From: Pigmentiphaga sp. NML080357
Lineage (GTDB): Bacteria; Pseudomonadota; Gammaproteobacteria; Burkholderiales; Burkholderiaceae_B
Direction of reading: 5' to 3'
Assembly (NCBI RefSeq): GCF_002188465.1
Contig: NZ_NINW01000038.1
Coordinates: 124,001-188,000 of the forward strand
Length of the DNA: 64,000 bases
The notes below the pieces were generated by a model. The model was not told where the DNA came from and did no database searches. It saw nothing but the letters and a program-made list of their open reading frames with translations. Shown piece after piece: positions 29,613 to 39,847 of this stretch; position 1 is the stretch's first letter, and the number at the start of each line of letters is the position of its first letter. The position numbers and the translations under genes were made by a program.

Positions 29613-31199
29613 ATGAAAATCGAACGCGCGCTTCTTTCCGTTTCTGACAAATCCGGCATCGTCGACTTCGCCAGGGCCCTGCACGACCGTGGCGTGCAGC
29701 TCCTGTCCACCGGCGGCACCGCCAAGTTGCTGGCCCAGTCCGGCCTGCCGGTGCAGGAAGTATCCGACTACACCGGCTTTCCCGAAATGATGGACGGCCG
29801 CGTCAAGACGCTGCATCCCAAGATCCACGGCGGCCTGCTCGCCCGGCGCGATGCGCAGGCGCACCTCGACGCCATCGCCAGTCACGGCATCGGCCGCATC
29901 GATCTGCTGGTGGTCAACCTCTATCCCTTCCGCGAAACCGTCGCCAAGCCCGGGTGCACGTTCGCCGACGCGGTCGAGAACATCGACATCGGCGGTCCGG
30001 CCATGCTGCGCGCGGCCGCGAAGAACCACGGCACCGAGGCGGGCGGCGTCACCGTCGTCATCGACCCGGCCGATTACGCGAAAGTCCTCGAGGAAATCGA
30101 CGCCACCGGCGCCACCTCGTATGGACTGCGCCTGAACCTGGCCAAGAAGGTGTTCGCCCATACCGCCGCCTACGACGGCGCCATCGCCAATTACCTCACC
30201 AGCCTGGCCGAAGCTCCCGCGCAGGAAGCGGTGCCCGCGCGCGAGGCCTACCCGGAAATCCTCACCTTCCAGGTTTCCAAGAGCCAGGCCATGCGCTATG
30301 GCGAGAACCCCCACCAGTCGGCGGCGTTCTACCGGGACCCGGCGCCGGCGGCCGGCCTGCTCGCCAACTATCGGCAGTTGCAGGGCAAGGAACTCTCCTA
30401 CAACAACATCGCCGATGCCGACGCGGCCTGGGAGTGCGTGCGCACCTTCGAGGCGCCCGCCTGCGTCATCATCAAGCACGCCAACCCGTGCGGCGTGGCC
30501 GTTTCCACCGACGCGCTCCACGCCTACCAACAGGCGTTCAAGACCGATCCCACTTCCGCGTTCGGCGGCATCATCGCCTTCAACCGCCCTGTCGACGCCG
30601 CGACCGCGCAGGCCGTCAGCAAGCAGTTCGTCGAAGTCCTGCTCGCGCCCGCCTACGATGATGGCGCGCGCGAGATCTTCGCCGCCAAGCAGAACGTGCG
30701 CCTGCTGGAAGTGCCGCCCGGCGACGGCGTCAACGCCTTCGACGTGAAGCGCGTGGGCGGCGGCTGGCTTGTGCAGCAGCCCGACGCCTTCAACGTCTCG
30801 CGCGACCAGCTCAAGGTCGTCACCAAGATCGCTCCCACCGAAGCGCAAATGGACGACCTGCTGTTCGCCTGGAAAGTCGCCAAGTTCGTCAAGTCCAACG
30901 CCATCGTCTTCGCCGGCGGCGGCATGACCCTGGGCGTGGGCGCCGGCCAGATGAGCCGCGTCGATTCCGCCCGCATCGCCTCGATCAAGGCCGAGAACGC
31001 CGGCCTCTCGCTCAAGGGTTCGGCGGTGGCGTCCGATGCCTTCTTCCCGTTTCGCGACGGCCTGGACGTGGTGGTGGACGCCGGCGCGACCTGCGTCATC
31101 CAGCCGGGCGGCAGCATGCGCGATCCGGAAGTCATCGCCGCCGCCGACGAGCGGGGCATCGCCATGGTGCTGACCGGCACCCGGCACTTCCGTCATTGA
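29613..31199 (+). CDS. purH: Bifunctional AICAR transformylase/IMP cyclohydrolase
   Basis: A 528-residue enzyme for the last two steps of IMP synthesis. The N-terminal MGS-like cyclohydrolase domain (residues 1 to about 200, with [12 protein letters not shown] and [15 protein letters not shown]) precedes the transformylase domain, where the catalytic KHANPCGVA block is visible. The ATG at 29613 gives the standard N-terminus [17 protein letters not shown] repeat module begins five bases after the stop. Confidence 0.97.
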   Translation: MKIERALLSVSDKSGIVDFARALHDRGVQLLSTGGTAKLLAQSGLPVQEVSDYTGFPEMMDGRVKTLHPKIHGGLLARRDAQAHLDAIASHGIGRIDLLVVNLYPFRETVAKPGCTFADAVENIDIGGPAMLRAAAKNHGTEAGGVTVVIDPADYAKVLEEIDATGATSYGLRLNLAKKVFAHTAAYDGAIANYLTSLAEAPAQEAVPAREAYPEILTFQVSKSQAMRYGENPHQSAAFYRDPAPAAGLLANYRQLQGKELSYNNIADADAAWECVRTFEAPACVIIKHANPCGVAVSTDALHAYQQAFKTDPTSAFGGIIAFNRPVDAATAQAVSKQFVEVLLAPAYDDGAREIFAAKQNVRLLEVPPGDGVNAFDVKRVGGGWLVQQPDAFNVSRDQLKVVTKIAPTEAQMDDLLFAWKVAKFVKSNAIVFAGGGMTLGVGAGQMSRVDSARIASIKAENAGLSLKGSAVASDAFFPFRDGLDVVVDAGATCVIQPGGSMRDPEVIAAADERGIAMVLTGTRHFRH

Positions 31200-31203
31200 T
31201 GGG

Positions 31204-31282
31204 CCCACCCCGCGCGGCTTACGTCGCACCCCTCAAGGGGCGGCGCTGGCGGACCGGCGGAGCCGGATCCGCGGCGCCCTGG
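31204..31282. repeat. Intergenic palindromic repeat module (copy C)
   Basis: A single left-type module: CCCACCCC, a variable GC hairpin, CCCCTCAAGGGG, CGGCGCTGGCGGACCGGCGG and a GGATCCGCGGCGCC end. It nearly matches the modules at 19312 and 34457-34650 and lies just after the purH stop. Confidence 0.75.
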
Positions 31283-31340
31283 ATGGGGGCAGCGTTTTCA
31301 GGCGTTTCGGGTGGGGTGGTGATCTGATGGAATTGAGATC

Positions 31341-31889
31341 GTGCGCATATTAGGTGTGGATCCCGGCCTGCGGCGTACCGGCTTCGGGGTGATCGAATCG
31401 AACGGGGCACGGCTGCGCTACGTCGCCAGCGGCACCATCGTCGTGCCCGCGGACGATGATCTCTCCGGGCGGCTGAAGGTCATTCTCGACAATCTGCGGC
31501 AGGTCGTGCGGGATACCGCGCCCGATTTCGCGGCGATCGAGAAAGTCTTCGTCAACACCAATCCGGTTTCGACCCTGCTCCTGGGGCAGGCGCGCGGCGC
31601 CGCGCTGTGCGCGCTGGCCGACAGCGGCCTGGCGGTGCACGAGTACACGGCCTTGCAGATCAAGAAATCGGTGGTCGGCACGGGCCGCGCCGCCAAGATG
31701 CAGGTCCAGGCCATGGTGCAGCACCTGCTGTCGCTGGATGGCTCGCCCGCGGCGGATGCCGCCGATGCGCTCGCCTGCGCGATCTGCCATGCGCACGTCG
31801 CGCCGCTGGCCGACCGACTGCGCGAACAGAACGGTCATCCCGCATTCGGCCGCCGCGGCACCCGGCTGCGCGCCGGAAGACTGGTGTAG
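31341..31889 (+). CDS. ruvC: Holliday junction resolvase RuvC
   Basis: A 182-residue endonuclease that cuts Holliday junctions with RuvAB. The catalytic acidic residues are in [12 protein letters not shown], in [10 protein letters not shown] and in [12 protein letters not shown]. Translation starts at a GTG (31341). ruvC, ruvA and ruvB run in the same direction but are split by repeat modules and a GST gene. Confidence 0.96.
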   Translation: MRILGVDPGLRRTGFGVIESNGARLRYVASGTIVVPADDDLSGRLKVILDNLRQVVRDTAPDFAAIEKVFVNTNPVSTLLLGQARGAALCALADSGLAVHEYTALQIKKSVVGTGRAAKMQVQAMVQHLLSLDGSPAADAADALACAICHAHVAPLADRLREQNGHPAFGRRGTRLRAGRLV

Positions 31890-31939
31890 GGCCCGCCCTG
31901 GGGCGCGGCGGATCGGCAAAACCGGACCGCGGCGCCCTG
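31890..31939. repeat. Degenerate repeat module after ruvC (copy D)
   Basis: A decayed module of the same family: GGATCGGCAAAACCGG followed by CGCGGCGCCCTG, immediately after the ruvC stop. It lacks most of the CCCCTCAAGGGG hairpin. Confidence 0.5.
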
Positions 31940-31991
31940 CTTGAAGAAATGAGATAGCGTATGCTGCGGGGAAATTTTTGAAGGCCATTTC

Positions 31992-32567
31992 ATGATCGGA
32001 CGCCTGACCGGAACCCTGGTCGAGAAGCAGCCGCCCACCGTGTGCCTGGACGTGAACGGGGTCGGTTATGAACTCGACGTGCCGATGAGCACGCTCTACT
32101 CCCTGCCCGAGCTCGGGGCCAGGGTGACGCTGCTGACCCACCTCGCCATACGCGAGGATGCGCACGTGCTGTATGGCTTCGGCACGGCCGCCGAGCGCTC
32201 GACGTTTCGCGAACTCATCAAGGTCAGCGGCGTCGGCGCCAAGATCGCGCTGGCCGTGCTGTCCGGCATGACGGTATCCGAGTTGTCGCAGGCCGTCACC
32301 CTGCAGGAAGCCGGACGGCTGACGCGCGTGCCAGGCATCGGCAAGAAAACCGCCGAACGACTGCTGCTCGAGCTCAAGGGCAAGCTGGGCGCCGACCTCG
32401 GCGCCGCCGGCGGCACGGTGGCCGCGGATGGCCAGGCCGATATCCTCAATGCGCTGGTTGCGCTGGGCTATTCCGATCGTGAGGCCGTGGCCGCCGTGAA
32501 GAACCTGCCGGCAGGCGTGGGCGTATCCGAAGGCATCAAGCTGGCGCTCAAGGCCCTGGCGCGCTAG
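31992..32567 (+). CDS. ruvA: Holliday junction DNA helicase RuvA
   Basis: A 191-residue junction-binding protein. Its OB-fold N-terminal domain ([15 protein letters not shown]), helix-hairpin-helix domain ([18 protein letters not shown] and [20 protein letters not shown]) and C-terminal RuvB-binding domain ([16 protein letters not shown]) are all present. It forms the tetramers that load RuvB on four-way junctions. Confidence 0.96.
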   Translation: MIGRLTGTLVEKQPPTVCLDVNGVGYELDVPMSTLYSLPELGARVTLLTHLAIREDAHVLYGFGTAAERSTFRELIKVSGVGAKIALAVLSGMTVSELSQAVTLQEAGRLTRVPGIGKKTAERLLLELKGKLGADLGAAGGTVAADGQADILNALVALGYSDREAVAAVKNLPAGVGVSEGIKLALKALAR

Positions 32568-32611
32568 CGGACCGGCCGGCAGCAGTCGCCGGCACGCGGA
32601 GGGAAGACGGC

Positions 32612-33259
32612 ATGCTAAGGATCTGGGGAAGGCGCAGTTCGTTCAATGTGCAGAAGGTCCTCTGGTTCGCGGGCGAACTAGGGCTGGCCTACGAGCACAT
32701 CTCCGCCGGCGGCGACTTCGGCCTGGTTTCCACCCCGGATTTCCTGGCCATGAATCCCCACGGCCGGGTCCCGGTCATCGACGACGGCGGCACCGTGGTG
32801 TGGGAGTCGCACGCCATCCTGCGCTACCTGGCCGCCCGCTACGGCGCGCCGCGTTTCTGGCACGCAGACCCTGGGCAACGCTCCGAGGCCGAGCGCTGGA
32901 TGGACTGGGCGCAAACCGCATTGCAGCCGGCCTTCCTCGGCGGCGTATTCTGGGGTTACTACCGGACTCCGCGGGCGCTGCGCGACCCCGTGCGGATACG
33001 TGAGCAAGTCGAGCTGAGCGCGGCGTATTTCACGCTGCTGGACGGCGTCCTGCGCGACCGGCCCTTTCTCGGCGGCGCGGTCCTTACGCTGGCGGACATC
33101 CCCGCCGGCACGGCCTTGTACCGCTACTTCGAGATCGACATCGAACGGCCCGAGATACCGCACGTCCGGGCCTGGTACCAGCGGCTGCAGCAGCGGCAGC
33201 CTTACCGCGCCCACGTCATGGTGCCTTTCGGCGAGCTGTACGGCAAGCTCGACTACTGA
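32612..33259 (+). CDS. Glutathione S-transferase family protein
   Basis: A 215-residue GST. The N-terminal thioredoxin-like domain reads MLRIWGRRSSFNVQKVLWFA, with MNPHGRVPVIDD and the glutathione gamma-glutamyl site WESHAILRYLA. The helical C-terminal domain follows from about residue 90. Ser-Ser near residue 10 suggests a serine-type catalytic residue. The gene interrupts ruvA-ruvB; there is no functional link to recombination that I can see. Substrate unknown. Confidence 0.88.
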   Translation: MLRIWGRRSSFNVQKVLWFAGELGLAYEHISAGGDFGLVSTPDFLAMNPHGRVPVIDDGGTVVWESHAILRYLAARYGAPRFWHADPGQRSEAERWMDWAQTALQPAFLGGVFWGYYRTPRALRDPVRIREQVELSAAYFTLLDGVLRDRPFLGGAVLTLADIPAGTALYRYFEIDIERPEIPHVRAWYQRLQQRQPYRAHVMVPFGELYGKLDY

Positions 33260-33374
33260 CGGCACGTCGCGGGTCCGGACCGGAGCGCCGCCGACGGCGG
33301 CCGGCGGGCCGGGAAAAAGAAAAATCGCTGGCGGAACGGGCTAACATACAGCCAGTTCAAGGCAGAATACCCCC

Positions 33375-34442
33375 ATGGCGATACAGCCCGACAAACTTTC
33401 CGCCCGAGACGACGCCCTCGATACACGCGTCATCTCTCCCCGCGCCTCCTCGCCCAACGAGGAAGCGATCGAACGCGCCCTGCGCCCCAAGGCACTCGAC
33501 GAATACGTCGGCCAACGCCGCATCCGCGAACAACTGGAAATCTTCATCGCCGCGGCGCGCAACCGCCACGAATCGCTGGACCACGTGCTGCTGTTCGGCC
33601 CGCCTGGCCTGGGCAAGACCACCCTGGCCCACATCATTGCCCGTGAAATGGGCGTGCAACTGCGCCAGACCTCGGGGCCGGTGCTCGAACGTCCGGGCGA
33701 CCTGGCCGCGCTGCTTACCAACCTCGAGAAAAACGACGTTCTCTTCATCGACGAGATCCATCGCCTGTCGCCCGTGGTCGAGGAAATCCTCTACCCCGCG
33801 CTGGAAGACTTCCAGATCGACATCCTCATCGGTGAAGGACCCGCGGCGCGCAGCGTCAAGCTCGACCTGCAGCCCTTCACGCTGGTCGGCGCCACGACCC
33901 GCGCCGGCATGCTGACCAACCCGCTGCGCGACCGCTTCGGCATCATCGCGCGCCTGGAGTTCTACACCGCCGAGGAACTGGCGTCCATCGTCACCCGAAG
34001 CGCGGGCCTGCTCAACGCCGCCATCGCCGAGGACGGCGCCCGGGAAATCGCCCGCCGTTCGCGCGGCACGCCCCGTATCGCCAACCGGCTGCTGCGCCGC
34101 GTGCGCGACTACGCCGAAGTCAAGGCCGGCGGCCGCATCACCGGCGAGGTCGCGCAGGCGGCTCTCTCCATGCTGGACGTCGACCCGGCCGGCCTGGACA
34201 TCATGGATCGCAAGCTGCTGGAAGCCATCGTCTACAAGTTCGACGGCGGCCCGGTAGGCCTGGACAGCCTGTCGGCCGCCATCGGCGAGGAACGCGACAC
34301 CATCGAGGACGTGATCGAACCCTACCTGATCCAGCACGGCTACGTACAACGCACGCCGCGCGGACGCATCGCCACGCAAGGCACCTACAGGCACCTGGGC
34401 CTCGCCCCCCCACCCCAGGCCGGCAGCGCCGAATTGTTCTAG
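33375..34442 (+). CDS. ruvB: Holliday junction branch-migration motor RuvB
   Basis: A 355-residue AAA+ ATPase that drives branch migration with RuvA. The Walker A motif is [12 protein letters not shown] and the Walker B block is [13 protein letters not shown]. The sensor region reads [18 protein letters not shown], and the C-terminal winged helix ends [16 protein letters not shown]. Its stop is followed at once by a G-rich run and the composite repeat. Confidence 0.97.
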   Translation: MAIQPDKLSARDDALDTRVISPRASSPNEEAIERALRPKALDEYVGQRRIREQLEIFIAAARNRHESLDHVLLFGPPGLGKTTLAHIIAREMGVQLRQTSGPVLERPGDLAALLTNLEKNDVLFIDEIHRLSPVVEEILYPALEDFQIDILIGEGPAARSVKLDLQPFTLVGATTRAGMLTNPLRDRFGIIARLEFYTAEELASIVTRSAGLLNAAIAEDGAREIARRSRGTPRIANRLLRRVRDYAEVKAGGRITGEVAQAALSMLDVDPAGLDIMDRKLLEAIVYKFDGGPVGLDSLSAAIGEERDTIEDVIEPYLIQHGYVQRTPRGRIATQGTYRHLGLAPPPQAGSAELF

Positions 34443-34456
34443 AGGGGGGGGGGGAG

Positions 34457-34824
34457 CCCACCCCCTCCGCGCTTCGCGCGTCCCCCTCAAGGGGGCGGCG
34501 CTGGAAGGAGAGGCCACCCCACGCGGCTTACGCCGCGCCCCTCAAGGGGCGGCGCTGGCGGACCGGCAGGGAAGTCCACCCCACGGGGCCTGTGGCCCCG
34601 CCCCTCAAGGGGCGGCGCTGGCGGACCGGCAAAGCCGGATCCGCGGCGCCCTGGGTCTAGTACCGCTTTCTCCAATTGCCACACCGTTGCTACCGCTGGC
34701 AGCCAGCGAAGCAAAGGCGCCTCAACCCAAGAAAGCGGTCCTAGACCCAGGATGCGGTGGATCCGGCTCCGCCGGTCCACCCGCATCGCCCCCTGGGGGG
34801 CGCGCGTAAGCGCGTAGGGGGGGT
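34457..34824. repeat. Composite intergenic palindromic repeat (copy B)
   Basis: Three tandem left modules (starting near 34457, 34512 and 34574), each with CCACCCC, a different GC hairpin and CCCCTCAAGGGG-GGCGCTGG-type text, are followed by the 96-bp core and an inverted right module ending CGCGTAGGGGGGGT. It is the same design as copy A with two extra left modules. No gene is seen inside. Confidence 0.8.
34653..34748. repeat. 96-bp repeat core with GGGTCTAG/CTAGACCC ends (copy B)
   Basis: The length and central part match copy A. Here the inverted ends extend inward: GGGTCTAG-T-ACCGCTTTCT pairs with AGAAAGCGGT-C-CTAGACCC. The central hairpin CGCTGGCAGCCAGCG is conserved. Confidence 0.75.
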
Positions 34825-34837
34825 AATACAAACACAA

Positions 34838-34872
34838 AAGCCCGTGCTGGGCATCCCCCAGTTCACGGGCTT
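34838..34872 (-). terminator. Rho-independent-type terminator of the candidate small RNA
   Basis: The arms AAGCCCGTG and CACGGGCTT enclose a further CTGGG/CCCAG pairing. Read on the minus strand, the stem is followed by TTTTGTGTTTG, as expected for an intrinsic terminator. Confidence 0.6.
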
Positions 34873-35060
34873 CGCTGCGCAACGCGCAGTTGACATCAAG
34901 TCGGACGAGATCATGCACGGCACCGATGACGCGGCCATGACAGCAAACCGTCCGATCCATAAAAAGAAGGTGGAAGCGTCGATAACCCGAACGGCGCCAC
35001 CCACGCACCCGAAGCCGCACAGGCTTGCATCAACGCTCCCTGCGGTCTGACGACCAGGCC
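34838..35060 (-). ncRNA. Candidate structured small RNA
   Basis: On the minus strand this segment shows a series of hairpins: a 9-bp stem (34975-34983 with 35029-35037) enclosing AAGCC/GGCTT (35012-35026), a 7-bp TCGGACG/CGTCCGA stem (34901-34907 with 34949-34955), CTGCGC-AAC-GCGCAG (34875-34889) and a terminal hairpin followed by T-rich sequence. A weak promoter (TTGTGA at 35094-35089, AACTTT at 35071-35066) lies upstream. I do not recognise the RNA family. The 5' end is approximate, and a plus-strand reading frame across it is possible but poorly supported. Confidence 0.45.
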
Positions 35061-35207
35061 GCGCTAAAGTTTCCCCCTTTACAAGCCGTCACAATTGGTG
35101 GAAAGGTAGGATCCGGACCGGATGCCCGGCGACGGCGGGTTGTTTACAATTTCGCCCCGGGGCCACCCCGCCTCCAAGCTTGCTAGACTCATACCAAGGT
35201 TCACCTC

Positions 35208-35645
35208 GTGTCCAACCCCGCCAGTGACGATTTCCGGTTTTCCATCCGGGTCTACTACGAAGATACCGACGCCGGCGGCGTGGTCTACTACGCGAACTAT
35301 CTGAAGTTCTTCGAACGCGCGCGCACCGAATGGCTGCGCGCCTTGGGCGTAGAGCAGCGCGTGCTGGCCGAGGAAACGGGCTGCATCTTCGTGGTACGCG
35401 GAATCGAGGCCCAATACCGCCGGCCGGCCGCATTGGACGATCTTCTGACCATACGCAGCAAGGTATCGCGACTGGGCAAGGCTTCCATCGATTTTTCGCA
35501 GTTCTGCGAGCGCGGCGATGAACTGCTGGCGGCCGGCAAGGTCCAGGTAGGGTGCGTCGACCGGGCGACGATGCGCCCGCGCGCCCTGCCGGCGGGCCTG
35601 GCCCGCACGCTCGCCCCGCTGGCGGCGGAGCCCGCAACGGATTAA
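35208..35645 (+). CDS. ybgC: Tol-Pal system-associated acyl-CoA thioesterase YbgC
   Basis: A 145-residue hot-dog-fold thioesterase. The family start is FSIRVYYEDTDAGGVVYYANYLKFFERARTEWL, of which the YYEDTDAGGVVYY part carries the catalytic aspartate. Translation begins at a GTG (35208). It heads the tol-pal cluster as in E. coli and probably acts on acyl-CoA or acyl carrier protein near the inner membrane. Confidence 0.94.
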   Translation: MSNPASDDFRFSIRVYYEDTDAGGVVYYANYLKFFERARTEWLRALGVEQRVLAEETGCIFVVRGIEAQYRRPAALDDLLTIRSKVSRLGKASIDFSQFCERGDELLAAGKVQVGCVDRATMRPRALPAGLARTLAPLAAEPATD

Positions 35646-35700
35646 CCCTCGATCAACCCTTCAGGCACTTTCTTCCCATCCGCCCCCCAAAGGACTTTGC

Positions 35701-36824
<1,124 letters not shown>

Positions 36825-36830
36825 TTGCCC

Positions 36831-37784
36831 ATGGCGCCCAACGACCGCTCCAACCGACCTCTCCGTCAACCGCCCGAACCGGGCAAATGGAAGGCTTTCG
36901 GCCTGGCCGTGCTGATGCACCTCTTGCTGGCCGCCGCGCTGATCTTCAGCCTGAACTGGAATCGCCGCGCTCCCGGCCCCGTACAGGCCGAACTATGGAC
37001 CGCGCTGCCCTCGCCCAACCAGCCCGAGCCGCCCGCCCCCACCCCCGAGCCCGAACCCCAGCCGGCCACGCCTCCGCCGCCCCCGCCTGCGCCCGAACCC
37101 AAGTTGACGCAGGAAAAACCCGACATCGCCATCGAGCAGGAAAAGAAACGCCGCGAGGAACGGGAGCGCCGCGAAGCCGAGGAAGCCGAACGCAAGCGCG
37201 AGCAGCAGCTGCAGGAAAAGAAGCTGGCCGAAAAACGCGCGCAGGAAAAGAAGGAAGCGGAGCAGCGCGAGGCCGAGAAGAAAAAGGCCGAGCAACTGGC
37301 CGCCCAGAAAGCCGCCGACGAGAAAAAAGCCGCGGCCGAGAAAGCCGCCGCGGAAAAGAAAGCCGCGGCCGAGAAGAAAGCCCAGGCCGAGCGCGACCGC
37401 AAGTTGCGCGAGGCCTTCCGCAACGACACGGCCCGCGCGGCCGGTCTGGAGGGCGGCCGCGAAGGCGGCACCGCCAATCGCAACCAGGCCGGCGGCGGGG
37501 GCGGCGATCCCGGCTATGCCGACCTGGTGCGCGCTTGCATCAAGCCCGGAGTCATTTATAGTGCAAGTGGCAGTTCCGCCGACGGGAACCCTACGGCCGT
37601 GTTCCGGGTCCAGTTGCTACCCACCGGGGAACAGGCAGGCGGGCCGCGCCTGGTTCGCTCCTCCGGCGTCGCCGCTTTCGACCGCGCGGTGGAAAACGGT
37701 ATCCGGCGTTGCGATCCCTTCCCGCGGCCGTCTTCCGGCCGGTACGAGTCCAACATAGAAGTTCAATATCGGATGTTCGACTGA
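36831..37784 (+). CDS. tolA: Tol-Pal system bridging protein TolA
   Basis: About 317 residues. A membrane anchor (FGLAVLMHLLLAAALIFSLN) is followed by a proline-rich linker (residues about 60-95), a long Lys/Glu/Ala-rich helical domain (about 100-205) and a C-terminal TolB/Pal-binding domain containing YADLVRACIKPGVIY. It spans the periplasm from TolQR to Pal. The ATG at 36831 is used; a TTG at 36825 is in frame and closer to AAGG. The stop overlaps tolB. Confidence 0.94.
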   Translation: MAPNDRSNRPLRQPPEPGKWKAFGLAVLMHLLLAAALIFSLNWNRRAPGPVQAELWTALPSPNQPEPPAPTPEPEPQPATPPPPPPAPEPKLTQEKPDIAIEQEKKRREERERREAEEAERKREQQLQEKKLAEKRAQEKKEAEQREAEKKKAEQLAAQKAADEKKAAAEKAAAEKKAAAEKKAQAERDRKLREAFRNDTARAAGLEGGREGGTANRNQAGGGGGDPGYADLVRACIKPGVIYSASGSSADGNPTAVFRVQLLPTGEQAGGPRLVRSSGVAAFDRAVENGIRRCDPFPRPSSGRYESNIEVQYRMFD

Positions 37785-39145
37785 TGACATTTGCAAATCC
37801 CGCTTTCCCCTCCTCGTCCGCCACGTCCGGCAGTATCCGCCTGCGAGACCTCGGCACCCGGCTAGGACGGCGGCTGCTGCAATGCGCCGCCGCGCTTGCC
37901 GCGACGGCCTTCGGATTGGGCGCCGCGCCTGCCCAGGCCCAGCTCACCGTCCAGATCTCCGGCGCCGGGGCCAACCAGTATCCCGTGGCCATCGCCAATT
38001 TCGAATCGGCCGATCCGCAAGGCCGGGCCATTGCCGAGATCATTCGCGCCGACCTGAACCGCACCGGCCTCTTTCGCCTCATCGACGCCGGCGAAACGCC
38101 CCTGTCCGACTCCGCCGTGATCGGCTTTGCCGCATGGAAGACCCGCGGCGCCGACGCGCTTGCGGTGGGCAGCGTGCAGCGCACCGGCGATGGCCGCTAC
38201 GACATCCGCTATCGGCTGGTGGATACCGTCAAGCAGGCCCAGATCGACGGCGTCGCGTTCTCGTCCGGCGCCAACGAGATGCGCCGTACCGCGCACCAGA
38301 TCGCCGACCGCATCTACGAGAAGTTGACGGGTGACCGTGGCATTTTCGCAACACGAATCGCCTACGTGCTCAAGCGCGACAACATCTACGAACTGCAGAT
38401 CGCCGACGCCGACGGGCAGAACGCCCAGACCGCCCTGCGTTCGCGCGAGCCCATCATCTCGCCCTCGTGGTCGCCCGATGGCTCTCGGCTGGCCTACGTC
38501 AGCTTCGAATCCCGCAAACCGGTTGTGTATGTGCACACTATCACCACGGGCCAGCGGATTCCTGTTGCCAATTTCAAGGGGAACAACAGTGCCCCCGCCT
38601 GGGCGCCCGACGGCAACCGCTTGGCGGTCGTTCTGACGCGCGACGGGCTCTCGCAGCTCTACATGTTGAACGCCGACGGTTCCGGCCTGCGGCGCCTGAC
38701 CCAGTCGCCGGGCATCGACACGGAACCGACTTTCACGACCGACGGACGCGCCATACTCTTCACCAGCGACCGGGGCGGCAGCCCGCAGATCTACCGGCTC
38801 AACCTGGACAACAACCAAGTCGAGCGCGTTACGTTCAAAGGGGCTTACAATATTTCTCCCCAGTTGTCGCCTGATGGCAAAACCTTGCTGTACGTCACCC
38901 GCCGCGCCGGCTTCCAGATAGCTTCGCTAGACCTTGCCACCGGTAATGAGCTCGTCCTCACCAACGGCGGCAGGGACGAATCCCCCAGCTTCGCACCCAA
39001 CGGAAAGATGATTCTTTATGCAACATCGCAGTCCGGCCGCGGTGTTCTGGCTGCGGTTTCGAGCGACGGTCGCGTCACCCAGACATTGTCGGTGCTCAAC
39101 GGCGACGTGCGCGAACCCACCTGGGGGCCTTTCCTCAACAATTGA
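37784..39145 (+). CDS. tolB: Tol-Pal system beta-propeller protein TolB
   Basis: A 453-residue periplasmic protein. A long N-region and signal peptide (cleavage after about APAQAQ) lead to the N-terminal domain with ANFESADPQGRAIAEIIRAD, then a six-bladed propeller with the repeated SPSWSPDGSRLAYVSFE and APAWAPDGNRLAVVL blocks. TolB shuttles between Pal and TolA. The start overlaps tolA by one base (TGATG). Confidence 0.96.
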   Translation: MTFANPAFPSSSATSGSIRLRDLGTRLGRRLLQCAAALAATAFGLGAAPAQAQLTVQISGAGANQYPVAIANFESADPQGRAIAEIIRADLNRTGLFRLIDAGETPLSDSAVIGFAAWKTRGADALAVGSVQRTGDGRYDIRYRLVDTVKQAQIDGVAFSSGANEMRRTAHQIADRIYEKLTGDRGIFATRIAYVLKRDNIYELQIADADGQNAQTALRSREPIISPSWSPDGSRLAYVSFESRKPVVYVHTITTGQRIPVANFKGNNSAPAWAPDGNRLAVVLTRDGLSQLYMLNADGSGLRRLTQSPGIDTEPTFTTDGRAILFTSDRGGSPQIYRLNLDNNQVERVTFKGAYNISPQLSPDGKTLLYVTRRAGFQIASLDLATGNELVLTNGGRDESPSFAPNGKMILYATSQSGRGVLAAVSSDGRVTQTLSVLNGDVREPTWGPFLNN

Positions 39146-39299
39146 TTACCTGGAATGGGCCATGCTGTCGCGGCTCCGCATCGTTGTCACGTCTTGCAAC
39201 GTTGTCTGCCGTGTGGCCCATGTGACACTTTAGGATCACGTTTCCGCTAGTCATTGTCTTTCCAAACCCACTATCGTCGTCGAAACCCAAGGAAAAATC

Positions 39300-39836
39300 A
39301 TGTCTACTCGTGCATTCAAAATGTTCGTCGTGGCGAGCGTTGTCGCGGTAGTCTCGGCTTGCAGCAGCCCCGTCAAGCTCGATGAGAGCAGCAACGTCCC
39401 GGTCGAAGACCGTTCCGGCCAGACCTCCGGAGCCAATCCCAACGGCGTGGCGCGCGTCGATACGACCCAGCAAGGCCTCGATCCGCTCAACGATCCCAAG
39501 GGCGTGCTGGCGCAGCGGTCCGTGTACTTCGACTTCGACAGCTACGTCGTCAAGGACCAGTACCGTCCCATCGTCGAGAACCATGCCCGGTTCCTGAACA
39601 ACAACCGCAACCGCAAGGTCGTGATCGAGGGCAACACCGACGACGTCGGCAGCAGCGAGTACAACCTGGCACTGGGCCAGCGCCGCTCCGAAGCCGTCCG
39701 CCGCATGATGGTGCTGCTGGGCGTGCGCGACGACCAGGTCGAAGCCATCAGCTTCGGCAAGGAAAAGCCCAAGGCGACCGGTACGGATGAAGCCTCCCGC
39801 GCCGAAAACCGCCGCGCCGACATCGCCTACCGCTAA
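39300..39836 (+). CDS. pal: Peptidoglycan-associated lipoprotein Pal
   Basis: A 178-residue outer-membrane lipoprotein. The lipobox VVSACSS places the acylated cysteine near residue 21. An OmpA-like domain follows (SVYFDFDSYVVKDQYRPIV and GNTDDVGSSEYNLALGQRR), which binds meso-diaminopimelate in peptidoglycan. It lies 154 bases after tolB, in a gap that may carry its own promoter. Lnt (3194-4825) would finish its acylation. Confidence 0.96.
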   Translation: MSTRAFKMFVVASVVAVVSACSSPVKLDESSNVPVEDRSGQTSGANPNGVARVDTTQQGLDPLNDPKGVLAQRSVYFDFDSYVVKDQYRPIVENHARFLNNNRNRKVVIEGNTDDVGSSEYNLALGQRRSEAVRRMMVLLGVRDDQVEAISFGKEKPKATGTDEASRAENRRADIAYR

Positions 39837-39847
39837 GGATCCGCCTT

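Noticed and set aside
33287-33301. GC hairpin between the GST gene and ruvB as a terminator
   Set aside because: The stem is short and is followed by an A-rich, not T-rich, run on the coding strand.
34757-35050. 97-codon plus-strand frame downstream of ruvB
   Set aside because: It begins inside a repeat module, has no ribosome-binding site or recognised motif, and the sequence is better explained by RNA hairpins on the other strand. The middle part has reasonable codon use, so I keep it as the alternative to the small-RNA call.
39155-39221. ATGGGCCAT and GTGGCCCAT between tolB and pal as a structured leader or terminator
   Set aside because: The arms are 8 of 9 matching with a loop of nearly 50 bases and no T-run; the evidence is too weak to call.
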